Notes: generated by a model not told the origin, from the letters alone. A stretch of DNA of 64,000 nt from Stictocephala bisonia (GCA_035578905.1 JAQJVL010000003.1:8764509-8828508), one strand, 5' to 3'. Positions 12,444 through 26,780 are shown, counted from the first letter of the stretch. Translations and numbers: made by a program.

Positions 12444-13750
12444 CACCATGCATAATCACGGTGAAATTCCTCTCAATTTGAGTACTCACATCTCAATATT
12501 TATGGAAAAAGTATTTTTTTGTTTTTCCTCATTTTCATTACTTTTCCGCCTTTTCCACTAAAAAAAAAACCATATTCTCGTTTCTTAACTAGAATTTACC
12601 GTAAAACAAATTTAAGCCGAAAAATCAGCAACAGAGTTCTACATCATTACTGTAATATGCATTTTTAATTCAAATTTTTTAAGAGTTTACTATAGTTAAC
12701 TTTATTAGGGTTAATTTAATTTAGTGACTTTAACGCAACTATAGTATTTGGTATTTGTACGATGGTGCGGTACAGTAAGAATGTACGAGTAGGATTATTG
12801 TAGTAACATACAAACATAAATATCATCCTACGAGCGTAAATTCAAATTAAAACTACTGTCCCATGGACAGGATATTGTCCCAATCCGTATGATACTTTAA
12901 CCCCTCCTTTAGAAATGACGTTGGATCGTAAAGGATCAAATAATCAAATAAAACGTGCATTCCAAGGATAAAAATAATTCACTGTCAAACATAAAAAACT
13001 CTATTAATTAAAAAATTAACTCAAGGCCAACGTTTAAGTGAACTAGAATAAATGGCAGTTTTTTCATTGAACTATGTTAGAACATGTACTCTATAAAACG
13101 AAAAATTCCGTACCAAGCGTTCAATAGTTGAAAAATTCGTTATTTCGATTGTTGAAACTAGGAATCTTGAAAATTATCGGGAACAGCACTGTTTTACACT
13201 AGATGAGCTGTAAAACAGATAAGTGCACTACAAACAATTCGTAAGCCTCCAGAACATAACGAAACACTACTAGAGCTTGTTATGACTGAGAGATTATAGC
13301 AAACGTCAGGTAAAAAGTCTAGAAAATTCAATAATGAACAAATAACATTATTTAAAACTGTATATCTAAGTTTCTTGAAAAAGTATACAGAAGTTAAGAA
13401 TCTTCTTGAAAGTATCGAGCCCAAAAATACGCTCACGTTCTATTCTTAAAAGCCAAAGCATACAAAGGATAAGACAAGAGTTCAACTGTGTACTGAAATA
13501 CTGAGTTCAAGCATTCACGTAGTAATTCACTGCCGTAAATTATAAAATGCTCTTCATCAAAATACTTTAAAAAAGACTGTTGACGCTCAAACTGTTATAA
13601 AAATACCACTAAATTAAAGTAACATATTTTACTAATAATTAAAAATATTAAACAGCGATTTGGAAAGAGGTAACTATTTTTGATCAACTTTATATATTTT
13701 ATTAGGAATTCCTTATCAATAAGAGCGACCCCTTGTCAACAAAGTGGCCA
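12444..13750. other. AT-rich non-coding, nothing recognised
   Basis: The open frame at 13194-13436 on the minus strand shows no domain. No arrays seen. Confidence 0.5.
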
Positions 13751-14470
13751 CTGATAGTGCTCCACTTACGTATACACATGAAGTCTCATCACTGTCACCA
13801 GATGAATGGCAGATCGTTCATCTTGTACTAAGTGGGAAATATTGCAGTGAGTCCCATGTGTTACCTCACAACTTCTCAAGACTTTGTCTCACTAGATGAC
13901 ACACTGAAGGTGCTCCACTTACGTATAAGTATGGCGTCTCATCCCTCTCAACAGATGAATGGGAGATCATTCTAAGTGTCATCTTGTACTATGTGGGAGA
14001 TAATGCAGTGAGTCCCCATATGTTATCTCACAACTTCTTAAGACTTTGTCACCAGATGACACACTGATAGTGCTCCACTTATATATAAACATGAAGTTTC
14101 ATCACTGTCACCAGATGAATGGCAGATAGTTCATCTTTTACTAAGTGGTAGATATTGTAGTGAGTCCCCATATGTTACCTCACAACTTCTTAAGACTTTG
14201 TCACCAAATGACACAATGATACTGCTCCACCCATTGTTACGTGTAAATATGGCGTCTCATCCCTCTCGCCAGATGAATGGCAGATCGTTCATCTTGTACT
14301 AAGTGGGAGATATTGCAGTGAGTCCCCATATACTACCTTACAAGTTCTCAAGTCTTTGTCACCAGATGACACACTGATAGTGCTCCACTTACGTATAAAC
14401 ATGAAGTCTTATCACTGTCACCAGATGAATGGCAGATCGTTCATCTTGGACTAAGTGGGATATATTGCAG
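13751..14470 (+). repeat. Left arm: five ~153-bp tandem units
   Basis: The unit runs CTGATAGTGCTCCACTTACG, AAGTCTCATCACTGTCACC, AGATGAATGGCAGATCGTTC, ATCTTGTACTAAGTGGGAG, then ATATTGCAGTGAGTCCCCAT, TCACAACTTCTCAAGACTT and CACCAGATGACACA. Spacing varies from 151 to 160 bp. The fifth copy decays into the inner flank. Confidence 0.9.
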
Positions 14471-16144
14471 TAACACCCTAAATGTAAGGTCATTTGCAGT
14501 GAGACCACCAAGTGTAGAAGATGCTCCATGCTACAGCTAGATGGAGAGAACCACCAATACTCCACATTCTTAGCCCTAACTAATCTGGTCTTGTGTGGAG
14601 ACTTGTGTGTGTACATGAGTTTCCATATATACTTTCAGACCTATATTCATGACTGAAGATATTCCTTAACTACATACAACTTAAAGCTTCTTAACCTCAT
14701 GCCCGTATATGGATTAATTTTATTCCTTGAAAAACAAGCGACTAAATCTCATATAACTGAATTTTTTCACTGAACTTACCTTCACCAAAAAGAAAAATTA
14801 TATATCACAGTCGAGCTGTTAAAAGTTATCGAAAAGTACAACAAAATTGCTGCAAGTTTAACCTGAGAGCATGAAAAAAAACCTTTTTCGATATAACTAT
14901 CTGACAGAAAAGTCCTCTATCTTGTGCCCGGCCCAATAAACAGGCTCATGATTTATGTATACTTAATCTTTATGAGAAGAAAAAGCTACATGGAGATTAC
15001 AGATCGTACCACATACAAGAGTCGTCAGCTTAACCGTCATTACGATTATGTTATATCATAAATAATTAGGATATAGCATAATCGTAATTATTTTATTACG
15101 TAAAATAGTTAACGGTCTCACAATTTTGTAGGTAGTGTTTTCAATCCTTGCCTGATTCAGGAGTGGAATGTAAGTCTTATATAGACATCAATTAAAAAAA
15201 TGTACAGGTAGGTCATAATCAACAAACAACAAATATATATACAACAAAAAGTAAGAAACGGCAAGTCTATTAGAGGACGGATGGCTCTAAACCCAAAAAA
15301 TTGTCTCAAGCTATTTATTGTCATATGTGAGATCAGTAGTTTATACTAATACCGTAGTTTATACAACTAGTTTACACTACCGTAGTTTATTGTACTAGTA
15401 GTTTATACAATCGCCACTGGACTCATAATGAAGGCATTCTATATTGACGATTGAGGGCGTTTGTGTACACAATAAAGCGTTACTAAAAATCTAAGCTGTT
15501 GTTTAATTGTTTTGAGTTAAATATTTATTCCATAAAATGTCAATAAAAATGCAATGTAATAATGTCTCTTTCTTTAATTAAGACATTATAAAGTAAAAGC
15601 AGTTAAATTTTAAATTCATTAATCAATGTCTACATATATTACAACTGGTCAACACTATATGGCCTGTTTTGTAGTGTAAAAGTCTGTAAGTTATATTCTC
15701 TGAAAAGTTTTAAAATATTTTTTCAAATGATGCAATAATGCAGGGGGTAATTTTTTTAAAACATCCTATTTTCCTTGTCTGAACATCGTCAATGGCACTA
15801 AACATTAATTTCTTAAAAAAAGTATGGGGCTGTCTTTGAAGAAAATCATATGTAGATATTTATGATATAAAAATCGGTCATATGTTCCGTCAAATGATAG
15901 ATAGAAACACTCTAGGATCCTCTATCTCAATGTTACGTAACGAAAGAGATACTCACCTTGTTATATACGAAAGGAACTTAGAACAAAAACTGCCATAAAC
16001 CAATAAACTGCAGCCTATTCGAGTTTTATTCAGGTGACATGTGGACTGCAACATATTATCTTCTACATGTACAAATTAAAAATATGCGATGAAGCGCACA
16101 ATTACTTACTGTAGCACTAAGTTCTAGTTGCGGTATGTCATTAG
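14471..16144. other. Centre of the foldback-like element
   Basis: The first ~200 bp still belong to the inverted arms. The rest is AT-rich with no coding signal. It holds a hairpin at 15039-15088 (arms ATTACGATTATG and CATAATCGTAAT with a further 6 of 7 paired bases inside) and short iterations of CCGTAGTTTATA at about 15350-15415. Confidence 0.6.
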
Positions 16145-17516
<1,372 letters not shown>

Positions 17517-17520
<4 letters not shown>

Positions 17521-17775
17521 GTTCCGAACCTCTCCCCAGGGACACATTAACCCCGGCGGTAGATGACTACATACACCTCCCTGCTTCTAAGCGGCTAAAT
17601 GCGTTGAGTTTGGTTCAAAGTTTATCTCATTGACGATCAGCAAAAATTACTTAAGATCTTGTTGGGAAGACAATAAATAAAAGTATGGTTGGAATAGGCA
17701 CACCTTGAGGAGTCCTCTATCCAATAAGTAGACAAGTGCTAGGTTATACATACATAATAATAGTGATAATATATG
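17517..17775 (-). other. Interrupting sequence with possible RT scrap
   Basis: On the minus strand about 17650-17715 reads RTPQGVPIPTILLFIVFP, resembling the PQG..S..LF block of non-LTR reverse transcriptases, with a stop soon after. It is too short to classify. The rest (CATTAACCCCGGCGGTAGAT, about 17546) is unidentified. Confidence 0.3.
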
Positions 17776-17873
17776 CCACCCCTACACGTACAGTGGTACT
17801 GACCCACACACCCACCCCTACACGTACAGTGGTACTGACCCACCCGCCCACCCCTACACGTACAGTGGTACTG
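17776..17873 (+). repeat. 36-bp minisatellite, 2.8 copies
   Basis: The unit is CCACCCCTACACGTACAGTG followed by GTACTGACCCACMCRC. It is the reverse complement of the array at 34.30-34.87 kb. It ends exactly where the ~153-bp foldback unit resumes (ACTCACTGCAATATCTCCC). Confidence 0.9.
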
Positions 17874-18030
17874 ACTCACTGCAATATCTCCCACGTAGTA
17901 CAAGATGAACGACCTTACATTCATCTGGTGAGAGGGATGAGGCTTTATGTTTATACGTAAGTGGAGCACCATCGGTGTGTCAGGTGGTGACTAAGACTTG
18001 AGAAGTTGTGAGGTAACACATGGGGACTCA
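17873..18030 (-). repeat. Last ~153-bp unit of the right arm
   Basis: Continues the seventh right-arm unit with the same order of blocks (TACAAGATGAACGA, TACGTAAGTGGAGCACCATC, AGACTTGAGAAGTTGTGAGG, CATGGGGACTCACTT), showing that 17245-17872 interrupts the array. Confidence 0.85.
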
Positions 18031-18940
18031 CTTAACTGCATACGTCTATAGTTAATATAGAATGGAAATGACGTCTAAGCTAACATTGAGAAAATGATTC
18101 TCAGTAGACAGTTGTTCTAGTTACTCCATCATCAAAGCAGTCGTACTTGGACTTAATAGTTGTGACTTTGCCAGTGTAGGTGGAAGATATAACGACTAAA
18201 AATAAAAGATGTCCTGCACTCTTTTTTTGCTTTGTTAAATTTCTAGCATAGTGTATTGAAAATATTTGAATTACACTTTTCTAAAAACGAAAAGTATTGA
18301 ATTTATTGATATGTTTAATGATGAAGAGGTGATTCGGTCATATGCAAAGGTAGGAATGAGTGTAGAGAGTAAAGGGGTCGGCATGTAAAACGTGCGGGGT
18401 TTCCCCCACTCATCAGTTCAAAATACGAAACAATAGAGAACGAAGTTCTGTGACAAGCCTCTGCTTACTGCTTACTAATGATTACGGTTGGTTCTCATCG
18501 GATTTACACACTACTGGAATTTAAATAAGAACGTGTGTAGTAGATACTTTAGGTGGTTTGGTCATAGACTGCAACTAATACTATTATAACCGATACTTTC
18601 AGTAAACCGTTAATATATCTGCAAGTAGCTGTTTACTATTTTAAGAATATTACGTTTTATGAACATCGGTGAAATTAAATGATAAATAATTGTTTCCTAA
18701 CATAAAAAGAATCATATTTCACTGAATAATACACCGATTGAGTCACAGAGGCATTTTTACACCTTGTTTGTGCACTTTTATAAATAAATGTTACAGGTCA
18801 AATTCGTACATATTTGGAATTTTATCTGTATTCATTTTATTTTCAATAAGCTTGTAAGTCAGAACGTGATCAACATAGCAAAATAAACTGAATATTTACT
18901 TATCTCCTTGATAAGTAAATGAAATACCTATAATATTTTA
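18031..18940. other. Non-coding, nothing recognised
   Basis: A GC-richer patch at about 18370-18400 (CGGGGTTTCCCCCACTC) is unidentified; the rest is AT-rich background. Confidence 0.5.
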
Positions 18941-19329
18941 AATACTTCGGATCTTTTCCGTTCTACGTATACCACTATTTAAATATATTGAATAATACAT
19001 TTTAACCATTGTTTGGTATAAATAACGGAACACGGTATTCAATTTATTGATTTAAAACATGTTTTCCTCATTTTCAACCTTTAGAATCTCAATACATCGA
19101 GGCCGCCCATATACATCGCGCCGCGGCAGTTATGGTTAGGTTAGGTTATTATATTGTAGAATGAACCTGTAATTTGTAAAAACATTCTACAATAGGCTAT
19201 GCTAACCTAACCTAACCATAACTGCCACGGCGCGATGTATATGGAAATATTTTGGGATTGCTGACACATAACGGAAAAGATCCGACATTAAATAGTGGTA
19301 TACGTATAACGGAAAAGATCCAATACTTC
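18941..19329. mobile_element. TIR element with 8-bp target-site duplication
   Basis: TIRs of about 34 bp at 18949-18982 (GGATCTTTTCCGTTCTACG) and 19288-19321 (CGTATAACGGAAAAGATCC) are almost perfect inverses. AATACTTC directly abuts both ends (18941-18948, 19322-19329), an 8-bp target-site duplication. The right end repeats ATAACGGAAAAGATCC twice. An 8-bp duplication fits hAT, P or Merlin-type transposons; the TIR does not decide. The 373-bp element has no ORF and holds a second hairpin element inside. Confidence 0.8.
19107..19244. mobile_element. Inner hairpin element with TTAGG-type stem
   Basis: Arms of about 60 bp: CCATATACATCGCGCCG and GGCAGTTATGGTTAGGTTAG on the left, their near-perfect reverse complement on the right, with ATTGTAGAATG/CATTCTACAAT closer to the loop. 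It is only 138 bp long. It may be a later insertion into the outer element or part of it; no clear own target duplication. Confidence 0.75.
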
Positions 19330-20339
19330 ATATAAAGATGTTATAACATGGTTTCTATCAATATCAATCTCTGTACTATAGGATTTATGAGCTAGGTACT
19401 ACCTTACATGATCCTTCTGTTTCCTTATTGGTTTCCATTACAAATGCAGAACGAACACTACAAGATTCCAGTTAATCTTATTTAGTTCCGTTGCCATGGA
19501 AACAAGCGAGATTCCAAATTTAACGTTCAGATAAATAACACCACATAAAAATCACTCTTAACTTACTTTCGTTATCAATACTTGTATTAGTTCAAACTAT
19601 TTTATGAATAAATAATCATCAGTGCAGAACTTAAAAATTCATATTAATTTCCAGTAAATTCATTAGCAGAAAACTGTTTAGTGTAAGCATTATATTATAT
19701 GTATAACTTAGTAATTTGTCATATTCATTACAATTGCCATTCATTATTCATCATTAAGATATGAGTGAATATGAGGAGTGAAAGAGTATGGTGATTGTAA
19801 ATGAACGAGTGTAGTCATTGTTCCTTAGAAATGGCCATTTATTAATAGCCAGGACATTTAAGATACATACATCTTTATCTACCTTTATCTATTTTTATCA
19901 ATAATACGTGGAATCCGAACCACGTATTATTATGATTTTCAGCTAATTGAAAAGCCCGATACTCAGTTCTCTCCTCTACACAACATCCGGACATTGACTA
20001 CCATCTAACGTGGACACCCCAGTCTTCTTTAGTAGTTTCCACGTTGATGGCAATCGTTAAGTGGATTGCATGACAGTATTAAAATGATCGATTATAGAAC
20101 CTATTGCCTTCAATCTTCCCACCGCTTCGTCCTCGTAATAGCTGGGTTACAGCACCACGCCACTAGATCGGACTGTACCTATACAATAATTGTTATACAA
20201 CATACAATACTAGATACACAATATATAATCAACAATAAATATAACATTTGTTAATTGGTCGTAACTTATAAATCGTAAAAAATATTGTCATTGAAATATT
20301 ACTTAAACAGTAACAAATATTGTAACCAAGCTGTTTGGA
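19330..20339. other. Non-coding; X-box site near 19.49 kb
   Basis: AT-rich with a GC-richer patch at about 20105-20180 (CTTCCCACCGCTTCGTCC) of unknown identity. Confidence 0.45.
19490..19503. promoter_or_regulatory. Consensus X-box (RFX site)
   Basis: GTTGCCATGGAAAC fits the RFX-factor X-box, an inverted repeat of GTTGCC with spacer AT. In animals such sites mark ciliary genes. No gene follows here, and the similar flanks of the 5.0-kb site point to a dispersed repeat. Confidence 0.45.
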
Positions 20340-20525
20340 AAGGAATGCAATCTAGTTGATGGCAGTCTTGATAACTGATGGTTGCTGTCTAACTTGAGTA
20401 GTTGAGGAACATAATTATAGAGGATGGTATGCCATTATAGACCTTATGTTAAAGGCAAGTCAAGACAACTTTAACGATAGTAGACTGTCATAATAATGTC
20501 CAAACTTCTGCCATTAGTCATCCTA
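20340..20525 (+). repeat. Dispersed repeat, copy 1
   Basis: About 185 bp matching 29944-30130 in the same orientation. Shared blocks include GGAATGCA, GGAACATAATTATAGA, GCCATTATAGACCTTATGT, CAAGACAACTTTA and AATAATGTCCAAACTTC. No coding or Pol III signal; type unknown. Confidence 0.8.
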
Positions 20526-22564
20526 TAAGTTGTCTTTTTTATTTAGTGGATTGTTTCGTTGTATGATTAATGGTTTTGACATAATTTGAACAATCAATTA
20601 CAAAGTGGTAATAACTTTTAATAACCTCTAAGCAAACTTGTGAAGGAAACACCTTCATTAAGAATTTACTATTTAGATGTACACAGGACTGAGTTATTGT
20701 CGGTTTGTCCACTTTCGGTTAGCGTAACACTGTCAAATATGGTGGCTTTTAGATGGACACAAGAAAAATCAGTGGCGCTCATGTTTTTTGAAAATAACTT
20801 ACGTTTTTAGACTATAAGTTTACAAAGTCCAAATTTGACAAAAATAAAAGATTCATAAATAAGCAATTAAATTTCCTTAAACAATTGCCAATTAATTTTA
20901 TTTATCTTAAACTATTTTTTCTATTTTAGTTAAATGGCTTTACGTTTTTTTCAAATCATAAATTTGTATTTAAAATATTAAAAATGTATTTTAAATAGCA
21001 AGTAAAAGACATTCATGGTTTTGTAGGCCAAAGTACCCGACATAATTCAGTTTAGACTGAGGTTAAGAATATCAACCCCCCGAAACGAATTGACATTAAC
21101 TTAATCTAAGGCTGAAGGCGAGGTAGACAAGAGTGCAGTGATTAACAGAACTGGCAAAATAAGTGTGCAAACGTGGCACCTAATTATGAAATAAATCAAA
21201 TGTCTACTAATTTTCATTTTATTTTAGGTGAATAATAACACAAAGGTGAAGGTTCAGTAAGAAGATGTTACATTAATATAATAAATAGAAAAAATAATAC
21301 TGCTTTCATAATAGATCCTCCTGTTATATTAAAAATTAAAAATGCAGGAGCAGAAGACTTTATATAACATTAAATATATTGAAGTCATTGGTATAATTAT
21401 AACAGTAACAGGCACATTGTAAATTTTTGTAGAATATTCAAATTAAGAAAAGAACTCATCAATACATTGGATTTACAGAGAATAAATATTCCGTTGCAAT
21501 TTTAAGACACCATTTATATGGCAATAGACAATAAGTCTAGTTTAATAATTTTTACAACTAACTAAAATACTTGTTATTATTTATTCAAAAATGTATTAAA
21601 GATGTTTTGTATGTTATATTACATAATATATATTACAGTCTTATATGTTTAAATAGGTAATAATAAATTATCATTGTATGTGTAATACTAAATTTTTTTA
21701 CTAACTGGATAAAAGAAAATTATTTTAGGAAATAATCGAAATATGTATTTATTTATGATGTTGCGGACTATTTTTGTCTGAACTACGAGACCAATCAACA
21801 AGCTGTAGTAGTAAGTACAAAACTTACCCCATCATAATCTTGAGCAGTTTTATCCAAAATAAAATTAATCTTTTCAACTTTTCAACTCTAGGCAGAAGTT
21901 TGGCAAGTAATTTTTAATTTGCGTCTTTTTTATTAGTCTAGTTAAGTAAACTTTGGACGAGAAACTCTTTTATTTTGTTTGTATTCTCTCTTGCCTTAAA
22001 TTATAGTTTTAACCACGCTTTTCAAGGAACTGTTGACATTTACAGTTCAGTTATACTTGTCAACAAAAAGTAAGAAGAATAGTCACCATACTACAAAAGA
22101 TTACAATGGAATATGATTTTTGATTTTATAAAAGAATACAATTAGGCTACTTAAGTAAAATGTATCAAGAAAAAGTAAAAATCCTTCAGTCGTAAATTCC
22201 TCGTTTAATCATTATTTTTTGTTCATTTACTGGACAGCTACAGGACGTTTCATTTACAAGCAGGCATAATGTTAACAACGAAAACAATAAATAAATGTAA
22301 TTTTAAAATAGTTACCGAATGTCGTGCTACAAACCCTGATCCTAAATAATAATACTAAATAATAAATGTTTCCCTAGTATATAACACAGAGAAACATTTG
22401 AAACAATTTATTAAGAATAAGATTATTACAGTTTATTTCAGAAAGGTCAAACTACTACTATACACATAATACACATTGGAACTTTAAATATTATACAATC
22501 TAAATTGATATTTACATTGTATAATATTTATAGTTATTTATATATAGTTATTGATAGTTAAAGT
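20526..22564. other. AT-rich non-coding, nothing recognised
   Basis: About 2 kb without a supported feature. Confidence 0.55.
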
Positions 22565-22797
22565 TTGAAGTTAAAGGATGTATTATTTTACCAGGAGAAG
22601 GTATGGCTAAGAAGCCCTCTCTAACATCCTTAGGACAAGTGACTTCCGAACTACCACCAGTGAACGGGTAGGCGGGCTGCGTGCTAGGACGGGATGGCTC
22701 AGCCTGTCACTCATCCAAGGAACAACCACACTCGATGTTGCTTGACGCCGTTATCTTGCGATAACGTTGTAACCCTCCGGTCAAGGGCATTATACCA
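22565..22797 (-). mobile_element. 5S-rRNA-derived SINE (SINE3-like), copy A
   Basis: On the minus strand the head carries the 5S rRNA internal promoter region: GTCAAGCAACATCGAGTGTG, then GTTCCTTGGATGAGTGAC. A body with GTCCTAGCACGC and GGTAGTTCGGAAGTCACTT follows, then GTTAGAGAGGGCTTCTTAGC and CTCCTGGTAAAATAATACA. The last third matches the tail of the tRNA-headed SINE at 2.8 kb. Known: SINE3 elements use a 5S-type Pol III promoter. Copy B lies 490 bp away in the opposite direction. Confidence 0.85.
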
Positions 22798-23283
22798 TTA
22801 TGCGTTGGAGCTGAACATTAAAATGAGACACAGTATTATGTCTAGGAACTAAAATTTAATCATATGATCTTGAATTATTGCGAGGAACTTGAAAATTAAA
22901 CTTGCTGGATAAAAAGAACTGTCGATAAAACTATTAACAACTTTTTATAAAAATTATAACAGCAGGATATACCTTTTATAAGCTTATTATTGTTAACTTA
23001 CTTGCAAAAAAATTATGCAGAATATAAATGAAAATTGTTACAAAATACATCAGTCCTGAGGTATGTTTATTACTAATCTACGAGATATTATGGAATATAG
23101 GTCTTTAACGAGTGTGACGTCGTACAATAGCTGCTGTTACAAACTAAGATTGATTTTGCCTTGGAATGTGGGGAGTAGTTTTGACCTTACCTAGCCTAAA
23201 GCAATGAGTATAAACTCTTTAAGAAGAACAAATCATATGGAGTTTAGTTAGCAAAAAACTTTGACCTAAATATAAAGACATTG
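22798..23283. other. Spacer between the two 5S-headed SINEs
   Basis: AT-rich with no recognised feature. Confidence 0.5.
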
Positions 23284-23515
23284 GCCTAGACCGGAGGGCT
23301 TCAACGATATTGCAAGATAACGGTGTCAAGCAACATGGAGCGTGGTTGTTCCTTGGATGGGTGACCGCTAGGAGATCCCGTCCTAGCACGCATCCCTCCT
23401 ACTCTGTCATTGGTGGTGGTTCGGAAGTCACTGTGAAGCCGTTGGTGTTGGGGAGTGATTCTTAACCATAAACTCGCCTTGTTAAATAAGACCTCCTTTA
23501 AATTTTTAACTTTTA
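23284..23515 (+). mobile_element. 5S-rRNA-derived SINE (SINE3-like), copy B
   Basis: The head reads GTCAAGCAACATGGAGCGTG, then GTTCCTTGGATGGGTGACCGC (23351-23371 in essence), closely matching the A-box to C-box segment of arthropod 5S rRNA. The body has GTCCTAGCACGC and GGTGGTTCGGAAGTCACTG. The tail (TTAAATAAGACCTCCTTTAA then TTTTTAACTTTTA) is a diverged form of the shared SINE tail. It is not a 5S gene: the 5' third of 5S rRNA is absent and the sequence continues into a SINE body. Confidence 0.88.
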
Positions 23516-24707
23516 TAGTTTGGCATACAAACACTAGGCAGCACTGGTCGATATTTTTCCTTCAACTCTACAGTTAGGTAGGAGGCTAGAGTATATAACT
23601 CTCTTTCTTTGCCCTTTTCATATAGATCCTCTCTTTTAATTCAAGACATATACTGATAAGTGACTCATACTCCTTCCTATGGGTTTCAAAACTAACTTAA
23701 GACTTAGGTTGACGTTTTAGCTGAAACGTTTAATTAGTTTGTGTTATCCTTTTAGAGTTTATATTCATTGCTTAATGGAATGAAATTTATACTATTCAAC
23801 AGTTTATAATTCATTTTGGTTTTAAATTAATTGTAGCCTTTACTAAAATACTAAAATCCAAACCTGAAACTAATAAATAACTGAAGGCAAATAACTAACC
23901 TATGATTCACTATTTTACAACCACCTCTCATGTTCTCACAATACTCCCCACCTATCCTAATGTGAGTTTTATAGTGGCTTAAAACATGAATTGAAATAGA
24001 GGAAAATAATGTTAATGTTAGTCCAAGGTATTTTATGTTCGACAAATCACTCACTAACCGTGTAAATACAATAACTACTGATATCCAACTTCCTTACGAG
24101 GAAGAGCAGTAGTTTTTGTGTATAAATCGCACACGAATAACGTTAGTTTTGTATAAATTATATATTTGTACGTTCCGCATAATTTGTATTTTTACGTCAT
24201 AACATGAAATTATTACGAATGTACAAAAATGCATGAAAATTTGGGGCCCACACTTGACTGATTTATATCTGTTAAAAATGGTAAAAATGTGTAAAAATGT
24301 TATAATTCAATCGATGCAAGGCTTTTGTCCCGAATGGTTCTTAAGTGTTCCGGTAAGCTCGGTTTAAGCAGACTAATGTATGCCACAGGAAACTCTCCGT
24401 TGTCCTAAAGTTTGCTTTGAGGGTAGTTTGTCTTCTTTATGAGTATCTTCCCTCGCTGTGGAAGTTGGCACACGATAAATTAGTTTTGTTAACGATTTTA
24501 ATTTATTATACTCTTTAAAATATGCATTTAAGGGGTTTTCATAATAATATTAAGCAGTTATTTTAATGTAAATATGCATTGTTATCAACAAGTATGATAT
24601 TACAATTTAAGTATTAATTTTTAACTGTTACGTTACAAAGAATCCAAAAAAACGAAAATAATTATACATCACATTTGTGTGTTGGGCTGTGCGATGCTTT
24701 ACTACAC
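23516..24707. other. Non-coding; possible RT scrap on the minus strand
   Basis: The minus strand at about 23970-24055 reads SDLSNIKYLGLTLTLFSS, reminiscent of the KYLG block downstream of the non-LTR RT core. Neighbouring sequence does not extend the match, so this is weak. The rest is unidentified. Confidence 0.3.
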
Positions 24708-24867
24708 ATAGTGAATGACTAGGTACAAGTTCAACCCAAATAGTGAATAACTAGGTACAAGTTCAACCGAAATAGTGAATGACTAGGTGCAAGTTCAACC
24801 CAAATAGTGAATGACTAGGTACAAGTTCAACCCAAATAGTGAATGACTAGGTACAAGTTCAACCCAA
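24708..24867. repeat. 32-bp tandem array, five copies
   Basis: The unit is ATAGTGAATGACTAGGTACA followed by AGTTCAACCCAA, with four or fewer substitutions across the array. Confidence 0.95.
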
Positions 24868-25061
24868 ATTAATTAAAATATGACTTTTTGTAACCTACTA
24901 AAATCTTTCATAGAACGTTGAAATTAATTATGTAATGTTATGAATTAGAATCTTTCCTTTATTTAAAAAAATAATGCACAATTGGATGAGGTATTTCAGC
25001 AAAATATATAAATATTTTCATAATACAATATTCACTAAACATTCCAAATTATAATAGAGCT

Positions 25062-25065
<4 letters not shown>

Positions 25066-25129
<64 letters not shown>
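25066..25129. repeat. (TA)32 microsatellite
   Basis: Pure TA run, preceded by about 200 bp of unremarkable AT-rich sequence. Confidence 0.97.
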
Positions 25130-25131
<2 letters not shown>

Positions 25132-25600
25132 ATCGCAATTACTATCAATAATACATAAAATAAGGTTATTGAATTACAGGGAAGTTTTCATCAGGCAATC
25201 CACCAAAAATACTATGAAAACAAATATTAAGAAAATAATTATTGATCATAAGATAGAAACATTTGAATGAATATGTGATATTTTTTATAATAATAAACCA
25301 AGCAACTATAAGTTTATCAAATTAATATGAAGTATGTCATAACAAATAAACCAGAAAAAAACACAATATGAGCTTTACAAATTTGATTTCGTCAAGTTGG
25401 ACCTAAAGTATAAAAATGCAATTAAAAATTTAGAAAATAAGGACAATAATATATAAATATATTTAAAAAATCAATCCTTAAATATAATATAATACCCAAT
25501 GATGGGAGTTTGATTTATGAGAGATTCAAATTCACACGATGTTTAAAACGACTATTACTAAAACTGTCGATGATATTTCAGTTTTAAATAAAAAGTAGTT
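25130..25600. other. AT-rich, nothing recognised
   Basis: May be decayed 5' sequence of the non-LTR copy that follows, but no RT block could be read. Confidence 0.4.
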
Positions 25601-26780
25601 TCATTTATAAATTACGGATTTGAAAATAAAGCAGAAGTTTCAACATTACTTCTAGAGTTGAGCAAAGCCTTTGACTTGGTAGATCATGAAAAACTGGTCG
25701 ATACATTTATTATTATGGCGTTCAAGTCAATGCATTATCACTTTTGTCTTCTTACTTGTCTGACCGCTACCAATTTGTAAAGCTGGGGAATCAGAGATCC
25801 AGTCTACATGTAAATAGTGTGGTTCCACAAGGTTCTGCCCTGGGTCCCTTTTTGTTCACAGTTTTTATAAATGACCTTCCTGACATTGTGCCTGACAGAA
25901 CTATTCTATATGCAGACGATACAACTTAACTGACATCAAACAGAAATTCTGAACTCAATGAGGTCATTATTAATTATATGAAAGAAAGAGCTGTTCTCTG
26001 GTTTGAAGCAAAAGGTTTAGTTGTTAATTATAATAAAACAGATAACATTATTTTTAGTTTGTTAAAACAGATGACATTATTTTTGATACTAACTATCTTT
26101 GCTCTCGTCTGTCAAGGGTTATATTTTGCCTAAGGAAGTTAAGGTTGTGAATTAGTCGTAATGTGCTCATTAAGGCTTACTGTGGACTGTTTCACACTCA
26201 CATTTCTTATTGCACAATTCTCTGGAGTAACTCATCTGGAGCTAAAAAAGTTTTTAAATCCTAAAAGAAAGCTATCCGTAGCATTATGAGTAGGCCTATC
26301 AAATCCACAGATTCGTATAAGCCACATTTTGTAAGTCTTGAAATACTTACGCTTCCTTGCATTTTTATTTTGCAGTCATTGGTTTTTGTAAAAGAAAACC
26401 TTAACATTTTTAATTTAAGAAGTCAGATACATTCGAACAATACCAGGATTCAGAACAACATAGATTTAAGGGATGTTAGGCTTAGTAAAATACAACAAAC
26501 ATATAAGTATAAAGGTGTGCAACTGTTTAATAAGTTACCTACCACAGCTAGAACAATAAGCATGTAAAATTTTAAGCATGTTTTAACTAAATGGTTGAAA
26601 AGTAAAGCATTTAATTCTTTAGATGAAGTGTACTTACACGACCTTAGCGATCTTGACTTCTATTGATTTAGATTGTAATATTAGGAATGACTTTAATATA
26701 AGACTTTAAATTAAATACAATGACATTGTCAATGCATGTACAACTTGATAGGTGACAATAAAGATATGAATATGTTAAAA
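25601..26780 (+). pseudogene. Degenerate non-LTR retrotransposon RT, jockey/CR1-like
   Basis: Seen in order: [20 protein letters not shown] (about 25640-25702), the catalytic-Asp block; a frameshift; [24 protein letters not shown] and FINDLP (25820-25880); ILYADDTT (25903-25926), the catalytic YADD. A TAA follows directly. Then come VNYNKT, CGLFHTHISYCTILW, and a frame from 26286 with LEILTLPCIFIL, KGVQLFNKLP and a stop at 26567. After about 210 bp of 3' UTR it ends near AATAAAGATATGAATATG (26757-26774). Role: copies RNA into the genome by target-primed reverse transcription. The endonuclease and ORF1 are absent, and several frameshifts make it dead. Confidence 0.88.

Noticed and set aside
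23351..23371. 5S rRNA gene
   Set aside because: Only the internal promoter part of 5S is present, continued by a SINE body and tail.
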